A stretch of 64,000 bases of DNA, from positions 62,001-126,000 of the forward strand of contig ONHQ01000001.1 of NCBI GenBank assembly GCA_900317685.1, written 5' to 3'. Position 1 is the stretch's first letter, and each line of letters opens with the position of its first letter. Below, piece after piece: positions 59,354 to 64,000 of this stretch. Source of the DNA: an uncultured Prevotella sp. GTDB lineage: Bacteria > Bacteroidota > Bacteroidia > Bacteroidales > Bacteroidaceae. The notes under the pieces are model-generated. The model was not told the DNA's origin. It searched no databases and worked only from the letters and a program-made list of their open reading frames with translations. The position numbers and the translations under genes were made by a program.

Positions 59354-59385
59354 TTTGCATGAGTCTTGCAAAATCGTTAACTTTG
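59354..59385 (+). promoter_or_regulatory. Promoter of the tricorn-like protease gene
   Basis: TTTG at 59354-59357, 20-base spacer, TAACTTTG at 59378-59385. It lies inside the longer in-frame ORF and therefore fixes the start at 59428. Confidence 0.82.
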
Positions 59386-59427
59386 CAATATCGATTATTA
59401 CTTTGTTACAAAAAAAGAGATTCTACT

Positions 59428-62400
59428 ATGAAGAAAAGACCCTTCCGATTTCTATCTTTGGCTTTTGCTTCCTTCTTCGCGATGGCAGCGCAGGCTGAGG
59501 ACCATCCGTTGTGGCTGCGCCATTGCGCCATCTCGCCCGACGGTACGCAGATCGCCTTCTGCTATAAAGGCGACATCTTCACGGTGCCTGCCGTTGGTGG
59601 TCAGGCACGACAGCTGACCTCTAACGCCGCTTACGACGGCAATCCCGTCTGGAGTCCCAATGGACAGCAGATCGCATTCATGTCCAACCGGGAAGGAAGC
59701 ATGGACATCTATGTCATGAGTAAAGATGGAGGCACGCCCAAACGGCTGACTACGGACAGTGGCGACGAGACGCCAATTACATGGCACGACAACAACCATG
59801 TGCTCTTCTCGGCCGCGCTGTGGACGGAACCGAAGTCGATCATCTTCCCGTCGAGACAATTTCCGCAAGTCTATGAAGTTGACATCAACGGCTCACGGCC
59901 GGTGAAGTTCTCCGACATCACCATGGAAGACATGAGTCTCAACGCCAAGGGACAGATCCTCTATCACGACAAAAAAGGTTATGAGGACACGTGGCGGAAA
60001 CATCATACTTCTCCGATCACACGTGATGTCTGGCTTGACGATAATGGCAAGTTCACAAAGTTGACATCGTTCAAAGGTGAGGACCGCAACCCGGTGTGGA
60101 ACAGCAAGGGCGACGGTTTCTGGTATCTGTCCGAGCAGGACGGCACGTTCAACGTCTATCAACGCCCCTTGCATGACAGCAACGCGACACAGCTGACACA
60201 TTTCAGAGGCAATCCGGTGCGCTTTCTCTCAGCATCGAATGACGGCAAGCTCTGCTTCTCGCAGAACGGTGAACTCTATACGCTCGTGCCCGGACAGCAG
60301 CCGCAGAAGGTCAACGTCTCGATTGTCGCAGACTCAAACGACAAGGATGTGGTGCGCCGTACGCTGACAAGTGGCGCCACGGAGTTTTGCCTCTCTCCCT
60401 CAGGCAAGGAGATCGCGTTTATCGATCACGGCGATGTCTTCGTCACTTCGACCGACTATAAGACGACGAAACAGATTACCGATACGCCCGAGCAGGAGCG
60501 AAACCTCAGCTTCTCGCCCGACGGCCGTTCACTCGTCTACGCCTCTGAGCGCAACGGCCTTTGGCAGGTCTATCTAACCAAGATCAAAGATGCCAAGGAG
60601 AAACAGTTTGCCTATGCCGGCGACTTGGTGGAGGAACAAATCGTGAAGAGCAACCGTACGTCGTTCATGCCGAAGTTCAGTCCTGACGGTAAGACGGTGG
60701 CGTTTGTCGAGGATCGTGGTACGCTGAAGTCCATAGACGTGAAGAGCCATACTGTCAAGACGCTCATGGACGGCAAATATATCTTCTCTTATTCCGATGG
60801 CGACATTGACTATCAGTGGAGTCCCGACTCCCGATGGATCATCACCAACTATATCGGCAATGGCGGATGGAACAATGCCGACGTCGCCCTGGTGCCTGCC
60901 GACGGTTCGCAAAAGGTCGTGGACCTCACGGAAAGCGGATACAACGACGGTGCGGCACGTTGGGCTTTAGGCGGAAAAGCCATCGCCTTCGCCTCTGATC
61001 GTGCCGGCTATCGCAGCCATGGCAGTTGGGGCGCAGAGCAGGATGTCTATCTGATGTTCCTGGATCTCGACGCTTATGAGCGGTCCCAGATGAATAAGGA
61101 AGAGAAGGAACGCTTCGACGAGGCACAGAAGGAAAAGAAAAAAGAGGAGGACAAGGCTAAGGATAAGAAGAAAAACAAAAAAGGCAAGAGGCCTCAGCAG
61201 AAAGATGAGAAGGACGCCAAAGTGAAACCTTTGCGCTTTGACACGGAGAATTGTCGTGACCGCATCGTCCGTCTGACCGTCAACTCATCGGATCTTGGAG
61301 ACTTTATCCTCTCGCCCGGTGGTGATACGCTCTATTATGAGGCTCGCTTTGAGGACGGCTATGATCTTTGGCGACACGAGATGCGTGAAGGAAAGACCAC
61401 GCTCGTGATGAAGAAGGTCAATGGTGGCGACCTGCAGGCCGACAGTGCTTTCAAGAGCCTTTTTGCCATCAGTGAAGGAAAGATCAAGAAGATAGACCTG
61501 GCAAAGAGCGAGATAAAGGATGTGGACTTTGAGGCACGCTTCAACGACAAGCCTTATCAGGAGCGCCGCTATCTCTTCGATCATATCTGGCAGCAGGTGA
61601 AGGACAAGTTCTATGATCCGAAACTGCATGGCGTCGACTGGAAAGGCTATCGCGACAACTACGTCCGCTTCCTGCCGTATATCAACAACAACTTCGACTT
61701 CAGCGAGATGGTCTCGGAGATGCTCGGTGAGCTCAACGCTTCGCATACGGGGTGCCGCTACTATCCCAATGGTGCGTCGTTGCAGACAGCAGAATTGGGG
61801 CTGCTCTATGACAGCCACTATCGGGGCGATGGGCTGAAAGTGGCCGAAGTGATCAAGCGCGGGCCTTTTGCCGTGAGGAATACGGGTGTCACGCCCGGCT
61901 GCATCATCGAGAAGATTGACGGACAAAAGATTCTCAGAGACTCAGACTATACTTCGTTGATGGACGGCCGGGCCGGAAAGGATCTGCGCGTGAGCGTTTA
62001 CAATCCTAAGTCTGGCAAACGCTTCGACGTACAGGTACGCCCGATCTCACGTGATGCACAGCGTGAACTGCTCTACAAGCGTTGGGTGGATCACAACCGC
62101 GACCTCGTCGACTCGCTGTCGCATGGACAGCTGGCTTACGTGCATGTCAAGGCAATGGACAGTGAGAGCTTCCGTACGGTGTTCAGTGAATTGCTCAATG
62201 ACAAGAACCGCAACCGTAAGGCGGCGATCATCGACGAGCGCCACAATGGTGGTGGATGGCTTCACGACGATCTCTGTACGCTGCTCAGTGGCAAGGAATA
62301 TCAGGAGTTCATCGCTCACGGCAAGTATGTCGGGCGCGATCCCTGGAACAAATGGGTGAAACCTTCTTGCGTGATGATCTGCGAGGATGACTACAGCAAT

Positions 62401-62673
62401 GGCCACGGCTTCCCGTTTGTGTATAAGACCTTGGGCATTGGTAAGCTCATCGGTACGCCTGTTGCCGGTACGATGACCGCTGTCTGGTGGGAGACGCTGA
62501 TGGACCGTAGCCTCGTCTTCGGTATTCCGCAGGTCGGCTGCCGGGATATGAACGGACAATATGGTGAGAATCATCAGCTCGATCCCGACGTGGAAGTCTA
62601 CAACACTCCTGAGGACTATCTCACTGGTGACGACGAACAGCTCAAGAAGGCTGTTGAGACCATGATGAAATAA
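59428..62673 (+). CDS. Secreted tricorn-like S41 peptidase
   Basis: A 1081-residue protease with a signal peptide (MKKRPFRFLSLAFASFFAMAAQA). The first half consists of TolB/WD40-like propeller repeats (DGTQIAFCYKGDIFTVPAVGG, SPNGQQIAFMSNREGSMDIYVM), then a Lys/Glu-rich linker (KEKKKEEDKAKDKKKNKKGK near residue 570), a core domain, a PDZ-like segment (GVTPGCIIEKIDGQKI) and the C-terminal S41/tricorn catalytic domain. His773 in NASHTGCRY and Ser990 in DDYSNGHGFPF match the tricorn His and nucleophilic Ser, spaced 217 residues apart (219 in tricorn). It probably degrades peptides in the periplasm. Confidence 0.9.
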   Translation: MKKRPFRFLSLAFASFFAMAAQAEDHPLWLRHCAISPDGTQIAFCYKGDIFTVPAVGGQARQLTSNAAYDGNPVWSPNGQQIAFMSNREGSMDIYVMSKDGGTPKRLTTDSGDETPITWHDNNHVLFSAALWTEPKSIIFPSRQFPQVYEVDINGSRPVKFSDITMEDMSLNAKGQILYHDKKGYEDTWRKHHTSPITRDVWLDDNGKFTKLTSFKGEDRNPVWNSKGDGFWYLSEQDGTFNVYQRPLHDSNATQLTHFRGNPVRFLSASNDGKLCFSQNGELYTLVPGQQPQKVNVSIVADSNDKDVVRRTLTSGATEFCLSPSGKEIAFIDHGDVFVTSTDYKTTKQITDTPEQERNLSFSPDGRSLVYASERNGLWQVYLTKIKDAKEKQFAYAGDLVEEQIVKSNRTSFMPKFSPDGKTVAFVEDRGTLKSIDVKSHTVKTLMDGKYIFSYSDGDIDYQWSPDSRWIITNYIGNGGWNNADVALVPADGSQKVVDLTESGYNDGAARWALGGKAIAFASDRAGYRSHGSWGAEQDVYLMFLDLDAYERSQMNKEEKERFDEAQKEKKKEEDKAKDKKKNKKGKRPQQKDEKDAKVKPLRFDTENCRDRIVRLTVNSSDLGDFILSPGGDTLYYEARFEDGYDLWRHEMREGKTTLVMKKVNGGDLQADSAFKSLFAISEGKIKKIDLAKSEIKDVDFEARFNDKPYQERRYLFDHIWQQVKDKFYDPKLHGVDWKGYRDNYVRFLPYINNNFDFSEMVSEMLGELNASHTGCRYYPNGASLQTAELGLLYDSHYRGDGLKVAEVIKRGPFAVRNTGVTPGCIIEKIDGQKILRDSDYTSLMDGRAGKDLRVSVYNPKSGKRFDVQVRPISRDAQRELLYKRWVDHNRDLVDSLSHGQLAYVHVKAMDSESFRTVFSELLNDKNRNRKAAIIDERHNGGGWLHDDLCTLLSGKEYQEFIAHGKYVGRDPWNKWVKPSCVMICEDDYSNGHGFPFVYKTLGIGKLIGTPVAGTMTAVWWETLMDRSLVFGIPQVGCRDMNGQYGENHQLDPDVEVYNTPEDYLTGDDEQLKKAVETMMK

Positions 62674-62757
62674 GGGCTTTGCAATACCAAAGCTTACTGA
62701 TAATCATGAATATAGCGGAGCTTTGCTTCTCTATATTATAACCAAAACAAGGAAGAC

Positions 62758-62820
62758 CTTGCTGTGATGTAAGGCTGAGGAACAAAGGGCGCAGCCCTGC
62801 ATCACAGCAAGATTTTTTTT
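62758..62820 (+). terminator. Terminator of the tricorn-like gene
   Basis: Perfect 12-bp stem CTTGCTGTGATG / CATCACAGCAAG enclosing a second G/C hairpin, followed by ATTTTTTTT. Confidence 0.88.
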
Positions 62821-62966
62821 ATTTATTTTTGTAAGCGATTTCGGGTTCATGAGCTTTCTTCTCCAAGCACAGGGTAAATCCGGAGCGCCAGAATATCCGC
62901 TGTGCTGAAATATTCCAGTTTCTCTATCACGAATACGGAAAACCTCACAAAGAATAGGGATTTCCC
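62821..62966. other. Intergenic region before the SIMPL gene
   Basis: It contains a degraded copy of the 24-bp dispersed repeat near 62893-62910. Nothing else was recognised. Confidence 0.4.
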
Positions 62967-62998
62967 TTTGCGACTTTGAAGCCTATCTCTTAATTTTG
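62967..62998 (+). promoter_or_regulatory. Promoter of the SIMPL-domain gene
   Basis: TTTG at 62967-62970, 20-base spacer, TAATTTTG at 62991-62998, 46 bases before the start codon. Confidence 0.82.
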
Positions 62999-63044
62999 CA
63001 ACTATCAGACAGAAATCTAAATCAACCATTAAAAGCAAAAGACC

Positions 63045-63752
63045 ATGAAAGAACGTATTCTCTCTTCTGCCATTGTGGCCCTGGGCATCGTATTGCTCGG
63101 CATCTTTCTGAAAGCTGGTATGGACAACTTCACGGAGAAAGACCGCAAGGTCACCGTGAAAGGATTGGCCGAAAAGGAGGTCAAGGCCGACAAGGTGACG
63201 TGGCCGATCATCACCAAGGAGATCGGCAACGACCTGCCCGAACTCTATGACCACATCGCCGCCAAACAGAAGACCATTCGGCAGTTTCTGCTCTCCAATG
63301 GCATCCAACCCAGCGAAATCAGCACGGGAGCGCCGAAGGTGATCGACATGAACGCGGAACAGTATTCGGGCAATGACAAGCCCTACCGCTACAATGTCAC
63401 GGTGGTCGTGACCGTCACCTCGACGCATGTCGACAAGGTACGCCAAATCATCGCCCGCCAGGGCGAGTTGCTCAAGCAGGGTGTCGCTGTGGTGGCTGGT
63501 GACTACGACGCGGCCAACAACGTCAGCTATCAGTTGACTTCGTTCAAGAAGATGAAGCCGCAGATGATGACGGAGGCCATTGAGAATGCCGAGCAGACGG
63601 CGCAGCAATTTGCCAAGAACAGTCATTCTCAACTCAACAAGATCGTCAGTGCCGACCAGGGGCAGTTCTCCATCGATGACCGGGACGCCAATACGCCGTA
63701 CATCAAGCGCGTGCGTGTCGTCACCACCGTCACTTACTCGCTAAAGGACTGA
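63045..63752 (+). CDS. SIMPL-domain periplasmic protein
   Basis: A 235-residue protein with an N-terminal signal/anchor helix (ILSSAIVALGIVLLGIFLKAG). The rest is a SIMPL (DUF541) domain: RKVTVKGLAEKEVKADKVTW, then YRYNVTVVVTVTSTHVDKVRQII and YSLKD at the end. Members of this family form oligomeric periplasmic or surface assemblies, and the E. coli relative YggE is linked to oxidative stress. The exact role is unknown. It is a single gene with a clear promoter. Confidence 0.9.
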   Translation: MKERILSSAIVALGIVLLGIFLKAGMDNFTEKDRKVTVKGLAEKEVKADKVTWPIITKEIGNDLPELYDHIAAKQKTIRQFLLSNGIQPSEISTGAPKVIDMNAEQYSGNDKPYRYNVTVVVTVTSTHVDKVRQIIARQGELLKQGVAVVAGDYDAANNVSYQLTSFKKMKPQMMTEAIENAEQTAQQFAKNSHSQLNKIVSADQGQFSIDDRDANTPYIKRVRVVTTVTYSLKD

Positions 63753-63826
63753 CAGAGCGTACCGTATCGGTCGGATGTTCACGTTATAGGAATGACGACA
63801 GACACAAAAGCTCGATTAAAAGAAAG

Positions 63827-63959
63827 AAAGGACATGTTTATTTAAAGACGTAGTAACAGAGGAACAAAAGGACAAGAATAAGATAGAAAGACATAAAGGA
63901 CATGTTTTTTTAAGACGTAGTAACAGAGGGACAAGGGACAAGAATGAGATAGAAAGACA
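63827..63959 (+). repeat. Two tandem copies of a 67-bp repeat
   Basis: AAAGGACATGTTTATTTAAA and what follows (63827-63894) recurs at 63895-63959 with a few substitutions and two single-base deletions. The core AAGACGTAGTAACAGAGG is identical in both. ORFs across it are artefacts. Confidence 0.85.
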
Positions 63960-64000
63960 GGCGCGGTGGTCAATGTCCGTGTTTGACCTCATTGTCATTC

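Noticed and set aside
59359-59427. N-terminal extension of the tricorn-like protease
   Set aside because: It overlaps the consensus promoter (59354-59385), and the signal peptide starts at 59428.
63816-63998. 60-codon minus-strand ORF at the window end
   Set aside because: It is read entirely across the 67-bp tandem repeat and has low-complexity Leu/Ser content.

Overview
The window looks like a chromosomal segment of a Bacteroidetes bacterium, most likely Prevotellaceae. Three things point that way. Upstream of many genes there is a TAnnTTTG -7 element, often with a TTTG (-33) 19-22 bases before it, which is the Bacteroidetes housekeeping promoter. There is a hybrid two-component regulator (periplasmic propellers, histidine kinase, receiver and AraC output in one chain). 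Secreted proteins end in short Prevotella-type tails (YNLxGQRV ... RGVYI). I saw no phage, insertion sequence, rRNA operon or CRISPR array. Most of the segment is ordinary housekeeping and cell-envelope DNA, with one secreted starch operon, one low-GC toxin-antitoxin pair and several families of short intergenic repeats.

Layout. 1-4260: a minus-strand leucine operon (leuA, leuC, leuD and a second LeuA-like synthase cut by the window edge), preceded by what appears to be a complete leader-peptide attenuator. 4294-6320: dnaB and a tRNA-Val. 6598-9560: an outer-membrane barrel protein and a membrane pyrophosphatase. 10352-17199: a Cof-type phosphatase, a PA14-containing GH31 alpha-xylosidase/glucosidase and a large MscS channel. 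18012-20975: a tiny lipoprotein, an unannotated 28-residue membrane peptide, alanine dehydrogenase and rubrerythrin. 21117-28907 (all minus): a coupled pair of secreted proteins of unknown function, NhaC antiporter, an unknown helical protein, a Bcp peroxiredoxin, a DUF486-type membrane protein, and PssA and Psd for phosphatidylethanolamine synthesis. 29080-34028: dnaE, tsaE and trxA. 34306-38310: an orphan hybrid two-component regulator. 38771-39985: luxS and mtnN. 40163-47949: YfhO-type membrane protein, a second Cof phosphatase, the toxin-antitoxin pair, MaoC hydratase, a DUF4250 protein, glmS and a GYF-domain membrane protein. 48322-58889: the starch operon. 59428-63752: a tricorn-like protease and a SIMPL-domain protein.

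How parts work together. MtnN and LuxS are consecutive steps in recycling S-adenosylhomocysteine, with AI-2 precursor as by-product. PssA makes phosphatidylserine and Psd decarboxylates it. The leucine operon appears to be controlled by ribosome stalling on a short ORF rich in Leu, Ile and Val codons. In the starch operon a catalytically complete multi-module alpha-amylase precedes an even larger GH13-fold protein whose catalytic motifs are all degraded, and then a 71-residue peptide that starts two bases after the stop of the large protein.

The most interesting items are the leucine attenuator, the amylase-like pseudoenzyme with its companion peptide, the 28-residue peptide with a strong Shine-Dalgarno, and a roughly 160-bp inverted-repeat element between trxA and the regulator gene.
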